From assembly GCA_027023425.1 (NCBI GenBank), contig JALVVL010000010.1:48931-112930 (forward strand): a DNA stretch of 64,000 nt. The letters run 5' to 3'. Under the pieces are notes generated by a model, which was given only the letters and a program-made list of their open reading frames with translations, made no database searches and was not told the origin of the DNA. This DNA is from Anaerolineales bacterium. Its GTDB lineage: Bacteria; Chloroflexota; Anaerolineae; Anaerolineales; DRMV01. Both the position numbers and the translations under genes were made by a program. Below are positions 49,850-59,233 of the stretch, in pieces. Position 1 is the stretch's first letter. Every line of letters starts with the position of its first letter.

Positions 49850-51009
49850 AAGCCCCAACTGAATTGAGAGCGCTAAAAGCGGAAATAAAAGCATACGCCC
49901 GCAGTTTGGGGTTTGATTTGGTGGGAATCGCGCCCTGCGAAGCACCGGAAGAGGGCTACGCGCGCTACCTCTCATGGCTGGAAGCAGGCCACCATGCCGA
50001 AATGGGATACATGGCGCGGCCGGAGAATGTGCAACGGCGCGGCAATCCGCGCTTGATTTTGCCCGAATGCCAATCCATCATCACTTTGGCAGTGCGCTAC
50101 TACAAGCAAACCGACAAAAAAGCGCAAGATGAAAAGCCTCGCGGCAAGGTGGCCTCCTACGCTTGGGGCGATGATTACCACGATGTGCTCGTGCGCTGGA
50201 TGCGCGAACTTGTAAAGTTCATTGAAGGCAAAGTCGGGCGCTCAATTCCCAACCGCTATTACACCGACACCGGGCCAATCCTTGAAAGGGACATTGCCGT
50301 GCGCGGCGGCTTGGGCTGGCTGGGCAAAAACGGCTTGCTAATCAACCCCCAACTCGGCAGTTACCTGTTTTTGGCAGAAATCCTGCTTGGCCTGCCGCTG
50401 GAGCCGGATGAGCCGTTCAGCGCTGACTTATGCGGCTCATGCACCCGTTGCATTGACGCTTGCCCCACCCATGCAATCCTGCCGAACCGCACCGTTGACG
50501 CAAACTTGTGCATTTCATACCTCACAATTGAGCATCGCGGCGCAGTTCCCTCAGAATTGCGAGAACCAATTGGCAACTGGGTGTTCGGCTGCGACATCTG
50601 CCAAACCGTCTGCCCGTGGAACCGCCGCCCGCCGGAAGAAGGAAACCCCGCCTTCGCGCCGCGTGCGGGCGTGCCGCGCCCCATCCTCAGCGAGGAACTG
50701 CGCCTCACACCGCAGGAATTCAACCGCAAATTCAAGGGGAGCGCTGTAAAGCGCACCAAGCGCCGCGGCTACCTGCGGAACGCGGCGGTCGCATTAGGCA
50801 ATTCTGGCAACACAAGCAAGGAAAGCATTGAGGCCCTCATCACCGCCCTGCACGACCACGAGCCGTTGGTGCGCGCCCACGCCGCTTGGGCTTTGGGACG
50901 CTTGGGAAAAGCAGAAGCGCGGCGCGCCCTGCAAGCGGCGCTCGCCTCCGAAGAAAATGCCGAAGTGCGGCAGGAAATCCGCCGCGCACTGCTGCAGTCT
51001 TCAAAATAA
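49846..51009 (+). CDS. queG: Epoxyqueuosine reductase QueG
   Basis: 387 aa from the ATG at 49846, which overlaps the esterase stop (ATGA). The cobalamin- and Fe-S-dependent enzyme performs the last step of queuosine synthesis in tRNA. Two 4Fe-4S clusters come from CGSCTRCIDACPTHAI (near 200) and CDICQTVCPWN (near 252). The N-terminal GFDLVGIAPCEAPEEG and the central ILERDIAVRGGLGWLGKNGLLI match the family. A C-terminal HEAT-like pair (VRAHAAWALGRLG) is typical. No other queuosine genes are in the window. The tRNA-Asn (GTT) at 3.1 kb belongs to the class of tRNAs that carry queuosine. Confidence 0.93.
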   Translation: MKAPTELRALKAEIKAYARSLGFDLVGIAPCEAPEEGYARYLSWLEAGHHAEMGYMARPENVQRRGNPRLILPECQSIITLAVRYYKQTDKKAQDEKPRGKVASYAWGDDYHDVLVRWMRELVKFIEGKVGRSIPNRYYTDTGPILERDIAVRGGLGWLGKNGLLINPQLGSYLFLAEILLGLPLEPDEPFSADLCGSCTRCIDACPTHAILPNRTVDANLCISYLTIEHRGAVPSELREPIGNWVFGCDICQTVCPWNRRPPEEGNPAFAPRAGVPRPILSEELRLTPQEFNRKFKGSAVKRTKRRGYLRNAAVALGNSGNTSKESIEALITALHDHEPLVRAHAAWALGRLGKAEARRALQAALASEENAEVRQEIRRALLQSSK

Positions 51010-51083
51010 GCCTGACGCGAGTTTGGGCTGGGGAAAGAAAAACCCAAAAAAGCACAGAAGTGCCGCAGAAAACACATGCTCTG

Positions 51084-51284
51084 GCGACTGAAGTCGCGGG
51101 ATACGCTTTGCGAAGCAATTCGCCCAGCGACTGAAGTCGCAGGCTACCCTTTGCAAAGTCCGCCTGCGCGGACTAAAGTCGCCGCAGGGCGCCTTCGCAA
51201 GCGGTAGGTGCAGTTTCAACTGCCGGGATTCGCCCAGCGACTAAAGTCGCAGGCTACGCTTTGCAAAGTCCGCCTGCGCGGACT
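51084..51284. repeat. REP-like palindrome cluster, left of the transposase
   Basis: Three copies of GCGACTNAAGTCGC (51084-51097, 51127-51140, 51237-51250), related GCGGACTAAAGTCGC, and one copy of the 27-bp unit containing GCAGTTTCAACTGC (51199-51225). All are short palindromes separated by CAGGCTACGCTTTGC-like spacers. No gene is present. Confidence 0.85.
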
Positions 51285-51692
51285 TCACTTAACCTCCCAT
51301 TCAGAGATAATGCTCTGCTCCGCATGGTGCCGTTTCTGGTTCCGGATATATGCTTTCACCGTGGGCACATCCGATTTACAGATCGTGAAGGCACCGTAAG
51401 CACCCTGCCATTTGAAGAACTCGTTGGGTTTGATTTCGTGCGTCACCAAGTGCGAGGAAGCCCCTTTGACTTCTTTCACCAAACGGGCAACGGACACAGT
51501 AGGGTGCAGGCGTAGCAGCACGTGGATATGGTCCTCGGTGCCGTTGATGGCCAGCGGCTCGCATTTCAATTGGCGGCACTTGGCAGCAATGGCAGCGTAG
51601 AGCCGACTTTCCATATCCTCCGTGATCAAAGGCAGGCGATCCCAAGTTGCCCAAACCAGATGAAGGTAAAGTTGTGTGTATGGAGCACGCAT
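51285..51692 (-). CDS. IS200-like / REP-associated Y1 tyrosine transposase
   Basis: 135 aa. Y1 HUH transposase: the HUH motif EDHIHVLLRL lies near residue 54 and the catalytic Tyr in VKAYIRNQKRHH near 115. The start of the chain (YTQLYLHLVWATWDRLPLI) is typical of IS200/IS605 TnpA. The length fits a complete IS200-type enzyme. It is embedded between REP-like palindromes on both sides, which is the arrangement of RAYT domestication. No tnpB or other cargo. It appears intact. Confidence 0.9.
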   Translation of the reverse strand: MRAPYTQLYLHLVWATWDRLPLITEDMESRLYAAIAAKCRQLKCEPLAINGTEDHIHVLLRLHPTVSVARLVKEVKGASSHLVTHEIKPNEFFKWQGAYGAFTICKSDVPTVKAYIRNQKRHHAEQSIISEWEVK

Positions 51693-51789
51693 AACTTCCG
51701 TTCCTCCCTCTTTTTTCCATTTTACTCCATCTCAGATTCAACGGCTTGCACCCTGCCACTGGAAATTGCAGGCTACGTCCACAAAGATT

Positions 51790-51900
51790 CGCCCTGCGAC
51801 TGAAGTCGCAGGCTGCGCTTTGCGAAGTCCGCCTGAGCGGGCCGAAGTCGCCGCAGGGCGACTTCGCAAGCGGTAGGTGCAGTTTCAACTGCCGCCGTTT
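51790..51900. repeat. REP-like palindrome cluster, right of the transposase
   Basis: One GCGACTGAAGTCGC copy (51796-51809), a CGAAGTCGCCGCAGGGCGACTTCG inverted unit, and the 27-bp GCAGTTTCAACTGC unit (51868-51894), in the same order as on the left side. Confidence 0.85.
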
Positions 51901-51919
51901 GCTCGCGCGAGCCTCCCCC

Positions 51920-53206
51920 TCATCCACCGTTCTGCAACTCTCTGAGTTTGTTCCAAGCCAAAACGAAGTGGGGGTTCAGCCTCACGGCTTCTTCTAAATC
52001 AGCAATTGCTTTTTTGCGCTGCCCCAACTTGGCCTCAGCAAGCGCCCGCCAGTAATAACTTTCCTCCAAAACGGGCTCATTCATGGCGTCAAGCGTGGTC
52101 GTGGCAAGGTTTATCACATCTTGATAGCGCCCCGAGTAGTAATAAGCAAAGTACGGGCCGGTTTGGTACCACAGCATCCGCCAAGGGCGCTCATCTTTGG
52201 GCAATTGGGCATAAACAGCAAACGCTTGGTCGTAAGCGTGAGCGGCATCCACATACTCATGAAGCCACACGTGGCTTGTGCCCACGTTGTACCAAGCAAA
52301 AAACAACGGCCTGCCGGTGAGCGTTTTAGTCTCAGCGGTAGCAATTTCCAAAGCATGGCGCGCCGCCCACTGAGAATCAGCCCAAGGGCCAAGCACGGCC
52401 ATCAAGCGAGCGGTGAGCGCCTTGTCGTAGGGTAAAAGGAAAATGTAATTGAAAGCGCGCCAATCCCGCCGCATGGCGTCATAAGAAACAGGATAGTTCG
52501 GGCCACGATACGAATCCTGAGCGTAAAAAGTCTTCTTAGCGTCATCATAGCCTATCAAAAGTTCATAATGCCCCATCCAGCCCTCAAATCCGGCCCCGTA
52601 AAAGCCTTTCTCAACCATTACCGGGAAACCGTTTGCTATCAGGGCTTTGAGCAAATGCAAATCGCCGCCGTAGCGCCAAATAAAGCCGTAGGGGGTCTTC
52701 TGGGCGACGAAATTTGCCATTTCATAGGGTGAAACGTTTTTGTCGCGCTGGTTGGGTTTGAGAAAGGCGGCGGTCACGTCCTGATTGCCACTCCAGCCCC
52801 AATAATGCAGTGCCATGCTGAGTGTGGCAGGGCCGCAGTTGTTCCACTTTTGGTATTCATGCCAGCGCAAATTCAAGTGCGCCTGTTTGGGCAAAGGCGT
52901 CGGAGATGGCGTTGGTGAAGGAGTAATGGTCGGCGTAGGGGTAGGCCCCGGCGTGGGAGACAAAGTTGGGGTTGGGGTGGAGGTTGAAGTTGGGGAAAGT
53001 GAGGGCGTGGCCGCGGCAGTGGCATTTCCAACTGGCAAAAACACCTGCTCTTGCGGCGGATGAATTGCATATTTGATGCGAGCGCGGAGCAAAGTGGCGT
53101 AAATTTGCAGACGCGTTCTCACAGGCGGTAGCATAAACGCCACGCCGAGCAAAAGCACAAAAGCGAGCATCGCACCCGCGAGGAAACTCATCGTCTTATT
53201 TTTCAT
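51920..53206 (-). CDS. Peptidase C39-like family protein with TPR tail
   Basis: About 428 aa from the ATG giving MKNKTMSF; the track start at 53365 runs over the divergent DUF971 gene. N-terminal membrane anchor (about 5-28) and a long Pro/Thr/Ser linker (about 70-110). A papain-like C39_2 domain (about 115-270) follows with catalytic Cys in NNCGPATLS, His in MGHYELLIGYDD and AQDSYRG. The C-terminus carries TPR-like repeats (ALAEAKLGQRKKAIADLEEAVRLNP). Probably a surface protease-like protein; substrate unknown. Confidence 0.85.
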   Translation of the reverse strand: MKNKTMSFLAGAMLAFVLLLGVAFMLPPVRTRLQIYATLLRARIKYAIHPPQEQVFLPVGNATAAATPSLSPTSTSTPTPTLSPTPGPTPTPTITPSPTPSPTPLPKQAHLNLRWHEYQKWNNCGPATLSMALHYWGWSGNQDVTAAFLKPNQRDKNVSPYEMANFVAQKTPYGFIWRYGGDLHLLKALIANGFPVMVEKGFYGAGFEGWMGHYELLIGYDDAKKTFYAQDSYRGPNYPVSYDAMRRDWRAFNYIFLLPYDKALTARLMAVLGPWADSQWAARHALEIATAETKTLTGRPLFFAWYNVGTSHVWLHEYVDAAHAYDQAFAVYAQLPKDERPWRMLWYQTGPYFAYYYSGRYQDVINLATTTLDAMNEPVLEESYYWRALAEAKLGQRKKAIADLEEAVRLNPHFVLAWNKLRELQNGG

Positions 53207-53324
53207 GCCGCTTATTGTACTACGGTTGCCCAGCCTCGGCGAATTGCCAACGGACGCACGCCCATTTATCGCGGTATAATCACACCACATGCCAATTTGG
53301 CACAACAACGCGAAAGGCAAAGCC

Positions 53325-53747
53325 ATGACCACAATGATAAAACCGACCAAAATTTCAATTGACAAAGAAAAGCGCGAAATGACCGTCGTTTGGGCAGACG
53401 GTCATGTCAGCGTTTATTCGTTCACACTTTTGCGCAATGCTTGCCCCTGCGCCGAATGCTCAGGCGGGCACGAAAACATGCGCCACGACCCCGACCCCAT
53501 CGTTTTCACCTTGCCCGATGAAGACACACCGCGCACCCGCCTCAAGGACGCCGTCCTCGTGGGCAACTATGGCATCAACCTGATCTGGGAAGACGGGCAC
53601 CACTACGGCATTTACAATTGGGACTATCTGCGCAAACTCTGCCCCTGCGAGGAGTGCATGAGCAAGCGCCCGCCTATTGACCCTAACCGCAAACCACCAA
53701 AGCCGCGCAAAAAAGCCCTTTCGGGCGGGTTTTATTTGGATTTGTAG
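53325..53747 (+). CDS. DUF971 protein
   Basis: About 140 aa from the ATG at 53325 (GAAAGG upstream; the track start at 53289 overlaps the divergent gene's region). The DUF971/GBBH-like core is clear: the conserved LRNACPCAECSGG near residue 40 and a second Cys pair in LRKLCPCEECMSKRP near 110, separated by VGNYGINLIWEDGHHYGIYNWDYLR. The four Cys could hold a metal. DUF971 is linked to Fe-S assembly or Mrp-type proteins in other bacteria. No such neighbour here. Confidence 0.88.
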   Translation: MTTMIKPTKISIDKEKREMTVVWADGHVSVYSFTLLRNACPCAECSGGHENMRHDPDPIVFTLPDEDTPRTRLKDAVLVGNYGINLIWEDGHHYGIYNWDYLRKLCPCEECMSKRPPIDPNRKPPKPRKKALSGGFYLDL

Positions 53748-53752
53748 CAGCG

Positions 53753-54110
53753 CCAAGGGTAACGCAGAGACGCAAAGAGAAAACCACAGATTACACAGAT
53801 TTTTCTGCAGAATCTGCGAAATCTGCGGCTTCATACAACCAATCGGTGTAAATCTGTGTCAATCGGTGGATGAAACAAACCACAGATTACACAGATTAGC
53901 ACAGATTTTTCTCTGTGTGCTCTGGAAATTTCTATGTCCTCTGTGGTTATTTCTTCAATCGGTGTAAATCTGTGTCAATCGGTGGATGATACCAACGACT
54001 CAACGACTCAACGCCCCAATCCCTTAGTACCTCAATTCCTCAATCCCTCTCTTTCTGTGTTCTCTGTAAATTTCTGTGTTTTCTGTGGTTTTTCCTCAAT
54101 CAGTGCAAAT
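53753..54110. repeat. Intergenic modular repeat array
   Basis: 391-bp gap filled with CACAGATTACACAGATT, CGGTGTAAATCTGTGTCAATCGGTGGATGA (twice) and CTGTGTTCTCTGTAAATTTCTGTG modules. These are the same building blocks as at 1-175 and 38108-38415, in the same orientation. No other element was recognised. Confidence 0.88.
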
Positions 54111-54138
54111 CTGTGGTTTCAAACTTGAAAAATCAACC

Positions 54139-54699
54139 GTGAGCAAAGCCACCATCGGCATAATTGCCGACACGCACATTCCCGACCGAGCGCGCCGCCT
54201 CCCGCCAGCCGTCCTGGAAGTGTTCAAGCAGGCAAACGTAGCCGCCATTCTGCACGCAGGCGACATTGTGCACCCAAGGGTGTTGAACAGGCTGGCGCAA
54301 ATTGCCCCAACCTACGCCGTGCGCGGCAACCGAGATTTCTACTTCCTCCGCCGCTTGCCATTACACCGGCAACTCACATTCGCAAACACAAAAATTGCAC
54401 TCTGGCACGGCCACGGTAGCCTTCAAGAATACATCGGTGAAAAGATCCGCTACTTTACTTCCGGCAAGGTGGGCTTTGCAGATTTCGCCGAGCGTGCCAT
54501 CGCAACCTTTCCCGAAGCGCAGGTCATCATTTTCGGCCACACCCATTACCCCATATGCGAAAAAGTCGGCGCCCACTTAATTTGCAACCCGGGCTCGCCC
54601 ACGGTGCCGGCTTTCAAATGGCTCGCCGCCAGCATCGCCCTGCTCCATCTGGGGGAAGGAGAGCCGCGCGGCGAACTGATTTACCTACCCTACCACTAA
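54139..54699 (+). CDS. YfcE/MJ0936-type metallophosphoesterase
   Basis: About 186 aa from the GTG at 54139; the track start at 54076 is within repeat DNA. Metal-binding motifs of the calcineurin-like family: IADTHIPD (near 9), HAGDIVHPRVL (near 38), RGNRDFY (near 60), LWHGHGS, and IFGHTHYPI (near 136), ending with NPGSPTVP. A small cytoplasmic phosphodiesterase; substrate unknown. It is 25 bp upstream of a lipoprotein gene. Confidence 0.88.
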   Translation: MSKATIGIIADTHIPDRARRLPPAVLEVFKQANVAAILHAGDIVHPRVLNRLAQIAPTYAVRGNRDFYFLRRLPLHRQLTFANTKIALWHGHGSLQEYIGEKIRYFTSGKVGFADFAERAIATFPEAQVIIFGHTHYPICEKVGAHLICNPGSPTVPAFKWLAASIALLHLGEGEPRGELIYLPYH

Positions 54700-54724
54700 C
54701 CCCTAAACCCCACGGAGGAATTTG

Positions 54725-55660
54725 ATGAACAAAAAACGCTTACTTTTAGCAATTGCCCTGATAGCACTGCTGGCTCTACTGAGCGCCTGCGCCCCCAAGC
54801 AATTCAAAATCCAACTCCACCTAAAACCCGGCACCACATACCACATCACCTCAAAAATCCACCAGCATTTTGTGCAAGAATTTATGGGGCAGAAGCAAGA
54901 TATAACCCAAGAAATGGAAATAGGCTACACTTGGAAAGTGGTTGATGTGGACGCTAATGGCAATGCAACGGTAGAAATGACCTACGACCATATCGCCATT
55001 TCCCAAAAGCAGGGCAAAGCGACCAACCTACAATACGACTCCGCCAAGGACAAAAAGCCCCCGAAAGAATTTGCCGGCTTGAACCTGCTGGTGGGCAAAA
55101 AATTCAGCGTGGTCTTTACTCCAAACGGAGCGGTAAAGAAAGTGATAGGGCTGGATGAAATGTTCAAGCAAATGGAAAAGGAATCCGGCCTGCAGGGCGA
55201 AGAGTTGAAGCGATACCACCAATCGCTCACTCAAACGCTCGGCGAAAAGACCTTGGAAGACCAGTTTGCTTCCACCTTTGGCCCATACGGCGACACCCCA
55301 CGACAGGTGGGGAGCAAGTGGTCAAGCGATATAACCCTCAACTCCTTCTTCCCAATAACCGTGCACACCGACTACACCGTAAAATCGCTCAAAGGCCACC
55401 AAGTGGTCATAGAGTTTCAAGGCACGCTGGCAAGCGACCCCGAACAGTTATACAAACTTCCCATGTTCAACGCCAAATACGACATAAAAGGCACCCAAAA
55501 AGGCACAATGAGCCTGAATTTGAAAGACGGCATCCCAACTGACGCCAACGTGAACCAGCACATGGAAGGCACAATTCACCTTTTAGACCCCACAGGCAGC
55601 GAATCCATCCCCCTACCGGTAACGGTGGATACAGTGATGGAGATGAAGGCGGAGAAATGA
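54725..55660 (+). CDS. Lipoprotein of DUF6263 type (unknown function)
   Basis: 311 aa from the ATG at 54725 (GGAGG upstream; the track start at 54722 is a TTG). A clear lipoprotein signal ends at LLSACAPK. The mature part is predicted beta-rich, with YHITSKIHQHFVQEFMGQ, VTFEMTYD-type strands and no catalytic motif. The fold resembles DUF6263 proteins as I recall them; this is not certain. It ends just before a bidirectional terminator shared with sdhB. Confidence 0.75.
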   Translation: MNKKRLLLAIALIALLALLSACAPKQFKIQLHLKPGTTYHITSKIHQHFVQEFMGQKQDITQEMEIGYTWKVVDVDANGNATVEMTYDHIAISQKQGKATNLQYDSAKDKKPPKEFAGLNLLVGKKFSVVFTPNGAVKKVIGLDEMFKQMEKESGLQGEELKRYHQSLTQTLGEKTLEDQFASTFGPYGDTPRQVGSKWSSDITLNSFFPITVHTDYTVKSLKGHQVVIEFQGTLASDPEQLYKLPMFNAKYDIKGTQKGTMSLNLKDGIPTDANVNQHMEGTIHLLDPTGSESIPLPVTVDTVMEMKAEK

Positions 55661-55705
55661 GGGACTGAGGGATTAAGGGATTAAGGGATTGAGGGATTGA
55701 GGGAA
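55659..55705. repeat. Short tandem repeat (AGGGATTRAGGGATT)
   Basis: Five consecutive copies of a roughly 9-10-bp unit (GAGGGATT / AAGGGATT) directly after the lipoprotein stop. The same unit, in reverse complement, appears inside the modular arrays (CCCTCAATCCC). Confidence 0.8.
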
Positions 55706-55712
55706 AAAGAGG

Positions 55713-55740
55713 AAAGCCCCGACGCGTGGTCGGGGCTTTT
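55713..55740. terminator. Bidirectional terminator between the lipoprotein gene and sdhB
   Basis: AAAGCCCCGAC pairs with GTCGGGGCTTT around a 5-nt loop. TTTT follows on the plus strand, and TTT-C on the minus strand. It can end both convergent transcripts. Confidence 0.85.
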
Positions 55741-55773
55741 AGTTTGGAGGGGGAAGCACAACCGAGTGGTGTT

Positions 55774-56493
55774 TCAGTCCAGCCGGCCGGTGATGATGGC
55801 GCGCTTGACTTCGGCGATGGCTTTGGTGATTTTGATTTCGCGCGGGCAGGCTTCGGTGCAGTTGAACGCCGTGCGGCAGCGGAAAACGCCGCTATCGCCG
55901 GCGAGTATCTTGAGGCGCTCGGCGGCGGCGCGGTCACGGCTGTCAAAGATAAAGCGGTGGGCGTTGACAATCGCCGAGGGGCCAACATAGGAGTTATCAG
56001 CCCAGAAGGTGGGGCAGGCAGTAGTGCACGCGCCGCAAAGGATGCACTTGGTGGTGTCGTCAAAGCGCGCGCGCTCCTCGGGCGATTGCAGCCGCTCGCG
56101 GCCATCCTCCGGCAGCGGTTCATCGTTGATGAAGTAGGGCATGACCTTCTTGTAGTTATCAAAGAAGGTGGTCATGTCCACAATGAGGTCTTTGACCCGC
56201 GGCAAGCCCAAAATCGGCTCAACGGTGATTTCCTTGCTGGTGTCAAGAGTCTTGAGCAAAGTCTTGCACGCCAGCCGGTTGCGTCCGTTGATGCGCATGG
56301 CGCATGAACCGCAAATGCCGTGGGCGCAGGAGCGGCGGAAGGTCAGCGTACCGTCTTGGTAGGCTTTGATTTTCTCCAAAACGTCCAAAATCCGGTCGGT
56401 AGGCTCAGCCTCCACCGTGTAGCGCTCGTAGTGGGGCTGAGCGTCCTTCTCGGGGTTGTAGCGTAGGATTTTTAGGGTGACTTTTTCCAACAT
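55774..56493 (-). CDS. sdhB: Succinate dehydrogenase iron-sulfur subunit
   Basis: 239 aa. 2Fe-2S site CAHGICGSCAMRINGRNRLAC (near 55-75), 4Fe-4S site CILCGACTTACP (near 145) and 3Fe-4S site CRTAFNCTEACP (near 195). It carries electrons from SdhA to the quinone site. The reading frame abuts the sdhA gene (12 bp). The plain EKVTLKILRYNPE start is normal. Last gene of the sdhCDAB operon. Confidence 0.95.
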   Translation of the reverse strand: MLEKVTLKILRYNPEKDAQPHYERYTVEAEPTDRILDVLEKIKAYQDGTLTFRRSCAHGICGSCAMRINGRNRLACKTLLKTLDTSKEITVEPILGLPRVKDLIVDMTTFFDNYKKVMPYFINDEPLPEDGRERLQSPEERARFDDTTKCILCGACTTACPTFWADNSYVGPSAIVNAHRFIFDSRDRAAAERLKILAGDSGVFRCRTAFNCTEACPREIKITKAIAEVKRAIITGRLD

Positions 56494-56505
56494 CGCGCCG
56501 CCTCC

Positions 56506-58305
56506 TTAGTACACGCGTTCCTTGGGCTGGTACTTGGTGATTACGACGGGCTTGTAGCGCAGTTCAATCTCGCCGTTTTCACGCCGCCAGGCCAAGGTGT
56601 GCTTCAGCCAGTTCTGGTCGTCGCGCTTGGGATAATCGTCGCGGGAATGGGCGCCACGACTTTCTTTGCGGGCCAAGGCCGAAGCCGTGGTGATTTCCGC
56701 CACGTCAAGCAGGTTGCTGAGTTCCCAAGCGGTGAGCAAATCAGTGTTGAAGACTTTGCCGTGGTCGTCAATGTGGATGTGCTTGAAGCGCTCTTTGAGT
56801 TCGCGGATTTTGTTCAGCGCCTCTTGCATACCCTCTTCGGTGCGGAACACGCCGACCTTGTCCATCATCTCGTGCTTCATTTCATTGGCAATATCGGCGA
56901 CGCGCTCGTTGCCTTTGCTGTTGAGGATGGCGTCCAGTTGAGAGCGGGCATAATCGGCGGCGTCATCGGGCAGAGGCTCAAACTGCGCGCCCGCCGCGTA
57001 TTCCGCCGCGTGAATGCCCGCCTCTTTACCGAACACCACCAAGTCCAGCAGCGAGTTAGTGCCCAAGCGGTTGGCGCCGTGCACCGAAACGCACGCATTT
57101 TCGCCCGCCGCATACAGGCCGGGAACCACGGTGTTCTTTTCGTCGGAAAGCACCTCAGTTTTCATATTGGTCGGAATGCCGCCCATGGCATAGTGCGCCG
57201 TCGGCTGGACGGGCATCGGCTCTTTCACCGGGTCAACGCCGAGGTAAGTCTTGCAGAAGTCAATGATGTCGGGCAGTTTGCGGAGGATATCCTCGGCAGT
57301 AACCTGATAGGGCGTGCCGTCGGGGTTAGTGCGCCCATCAATCTTGGCATATTTGTTGACCGTCTCGGGGCGCACATCCAAGTAGAGGTAGCGCTGGCCG
57401 TTGATGCCGCGGCCCTCTTTCATTTCAATGTACATGGCGCGGCTGACCACATCGCGCGAAGCGAGGTCTTTCACGTGCGGCGCGTAGCGCTCCATAAAGC
57501 GCTCGCCCTTATCGTTGATAAGCACGCCGCCCTCGCCGCGCACGCCCTCGGTGATCAAAATGCCCAGTTTGTAAATGCCGGTCGGGTGGAACTGGAAGAA
57601 TTCCATGTCCTCAACCGGCAAACCTTTGCGCAAAATCATCGCCGGAGCGTCGCCGGTGTAGGCGTAGGCATTGGAGGTGATTTCCCAGACCCTGCCCCAG
57701 CCACCGGTGGCGAGGATAACGGCTTTGGCATGGAAAACGTGGATGTCGCCGGTGGCAATTTCAATTGCAACCACACCGGCGGCTTTGCCGTTGACCATAA
57801 TGATATCCAGCACCTGAAATTCGTCAAAGAAAGTGACGTTGTTTTTGATACACTGCTGGTAGAGGGTCTGGAGGATCATGTGGCCGGTGCGGTCGGCGGC
57901 GTGGCAGGCGCGGCGCACCGGTTTGCCGGTTATGTTATTGGTATGCCCGCCAAACGGGCGCTGCAGGATGCGCCCTTCGGGGGTGCGGTCAAAAGGCAAC
58001 CCCATGTGCTCCAGTTCGTAAACCAGTTCGGGGGCTTTGAAGCACATAAATTCAATTGCATCTTGGTCGCCCAAGTAATCGCTACCCTTGACAGTATCGT
58101 AGGTGTGCCATTCGGGGCGGTCTTCTTCAATGTTGCCCAACGCGGCGCTGATGCCGCCCTGAGCCGCGCCGGTGTGTGAACGGCTGGGGTACAGTTTGCT
58201 GATGACGGCGGTAGAGGCCTTTTTGGAAGCATAAAGAGCCGCCATCAAGCCTGCACCACCAGCACCGACAATTACCACTTCGTACTGATGGGTTTTGATG
58301 CTCAT
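56506..58305 (-). CDS. sdhA: Succinate dehydrogenase flavoprotein subunit
   Basis: 599 aa, the usual size. FAD-binding [16 protein letters not shown] near residue 14; the covalent-FAD histidine lies in [11 protein letters not shown] (near 45). Active-site segments HPTGIY and [15 protein letters not shown] and the C-terminal [26 protein letters not shown] are present. It oxidises succinate in the TCA cycle, or works as fumarate reductase under anoxia. The order of neighbours (sdhC, sdhD upstream, sdhB downstream) supports a complete complex II. Confidence 0.95.
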   Translation of the reverse strand: MSIKTHQYEVVIVGAGGAGLMAALYASKKASTAVISKLYPSRSHTGAAQGGISAALGNIEEDRPEWHTYDTVKGSDYLGDQDAIEFMCFKAPELVYELEHMGLPFDRTPEGRILQRPFGGHTNNITGKPVRRACHAADRTGHMILQTLYQQCIKNNVTFFDEFQVLDIIMVNGKAAGVVAIEIATGDIHVFHAKAVILATGGWGRVWEITSNAYAYTGDAPAMILRKGLPVEDMEFFQFHPTGIYKLGILITEGVRGEGGVLINDKGERFMERYAPHVKDLASRDVVSRAMYIEMKEGRGINGQRYLYLDVRPETVNKYAKIDGRTNPDGTPYQVTAEDILRKLPDIIDFCKTYLGVDPVKEPMPVQPTAHYAMGGIPTNMKTEVLSDEKNTVVPGLYAAGENACVSVHGANRLGTNSLLDLVVFGKEAGIHAAEYAAGAQFEPLPDDAADYARSQLDAILNSKGNERVADIANEMKHEMMDKVGVFRTEEGMQEALNKIRELKERFKHIHIDDHGKVFNTDLLTAWELSNLLDVAEITTASALARKESRGAHSRDDYPKRDDQNWLKHTLAWRRENGEIELRYKPVVITKYQPKERVY

Positions 58306-58340
58306 AATTCCAACTCCTTCTAAGGGATGCCGGCCTCAAC

Positions 58341-58721
58341 TCACGCCGCGGGGGGTGTAAAGCCGAAAATCGCGACGGTGCCGATAACGACTACCACTGC
58401 CCAGATTATGAGCAGAATCCAGTTCAAAGCACGCCGTGCGCCCGCGCCGTGAATGTAATCTGCAAGCACCTGCCGCGTGCCGTTCATGCCGTGCGAGAAG
58501 GCAAAGAACAGCAACAAGAAGTCGTAAACGCGCCAGAAGCCGCCATGCCAGCGTCCGGCAACGTAGTTGATATCAATTTTGTAAACGCCGACCAAAATAT
58601 CTTGAATGAGCACGTGTATCCAGGCCAGGATGAAAATGAGCACGCCCGAGTAGCGCATCCACTTCCAAGCAAACGCCTCCCAGCCTTGAGGCACTTCAAC
58701 TTTTCTGGTTTGGGTGGTCAT
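58341..58721 (-). CDS. sdhD: Succinate dehydrogenase membrane subunit D
   Basis: 126 aa with three membrane segments. The heme-ligand histidine candidate lies in LAWIHVLIQD and a second in FAFSHGMNGTRQVL. Assigned by position between sdhC and sdhA and by size; sequence conservation in these anchors is low. It anchors SdhAB and forms the quinone site. Confidence 0.85.
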   Translation of the reverse strand: MTTQTRKVEVPQGWEAFAWKWMRYSGVLIFILAWIHVLIQDILVGVYKIDINYVAGRWHGGFWRVYDFLLLFFAFSHGMNGTRQVLADYIHGAGARRALNWILLIIWAVVVVIGTVAIFGFTPPAA

Positions 58722-58753
58722 AACGAAACCTCCTCATGCAGGCACTGTGCAGG

Positions 58754-59155
58754 TCAACTGCCCAAATGCTCAATGATGTGGCTACCCATCACCACCGCGG
58801 CCGGGAGCCAGAGTACCAAGGTGATAATCCAGGTCCAAATCACCGACTTGCGGTTGATTTCTATCGTCCACAGGTTGGGGTTTATCATGTCAAAGTAGAT
58901 AATCCGCAAGCCGTTCAGACCGTGATAAATCACACATAGTACCAAGATAATTTCCCCAATGCCGAACACCGGGGAGCGGTAAAGCGACACGGCTTCAGCA
59001 TACAAACTCGGTTTGAAGTAAACTGCCGCCGTGTCCAACACGTGGATGATGAGGAAGAGGATTACACCCAGCCCCGCGAGGCGGTGCAGGATGAAAGCCC
59101 AGTTGCCCAAGCCTTCATACTTGGCGTAACCCTCCATAGCGGTTTTGAAGGACAT
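58754..59155 (-). CDS. sdhC: Succinate dehydrogenase cytochrome b subunit C
   Basis: 133 aa from the ATG at 59155 (GAGGAGG upstream; the track start at 59170 is on the ribosome site itself). Three membrane segments; the FILHRLAGLGVILFLIIHVLD region has the typical SdhC HRxxG element and a heme-ligand His, and YHGLNGLRII follows later. First gene of sdhCDAB. It lies right after the icd terminator, and no promoter of its own was identified in the short gap. Confidence 0.88.
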   Translation of the reverse strand: MSFKTAMEGYAKYEGLGNWAFILHRLAGLGVILFLIIHVLDTAAVYFKPSLYAEAVSLYRSPVFGIGEIILVLCVIYHGLNGLRIIYFDMINPNLWTIEINRKSVIWTWIITLVLWLPAAVVMGSHIIEHLGS

Positions 59156-59186
59156 ACGAGACCTCCTCACAAATGGTATGTGCAGT

Positions 59187-59227
59187 CAAAAAATATCAGG
59201 CACGGCTCGCGCGCGAGCCGTGCCTGA
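59187..59227 (-). terminator. Terminator of icd
   Basis: A perfect 32-bp palindrome (TCAGGCACGGCTCGCG and its complement, 59196-59227) followed on the minus strand by TATTTTTTG. It separates icd from sdhC. Because the sdh operon starts only 41 bp further on, read-through or a promoter overlapping the hairpin may feed sdhCDAB. Confidence 0.9.
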
Positions 59228-59233
59228 GGCGTT

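Noticed and set aside
56599-58179. 526-aa plus-strand ORF opposite sdhA
   Set aside because: It is fully antisense to a clear SdhA and shows no family motif.
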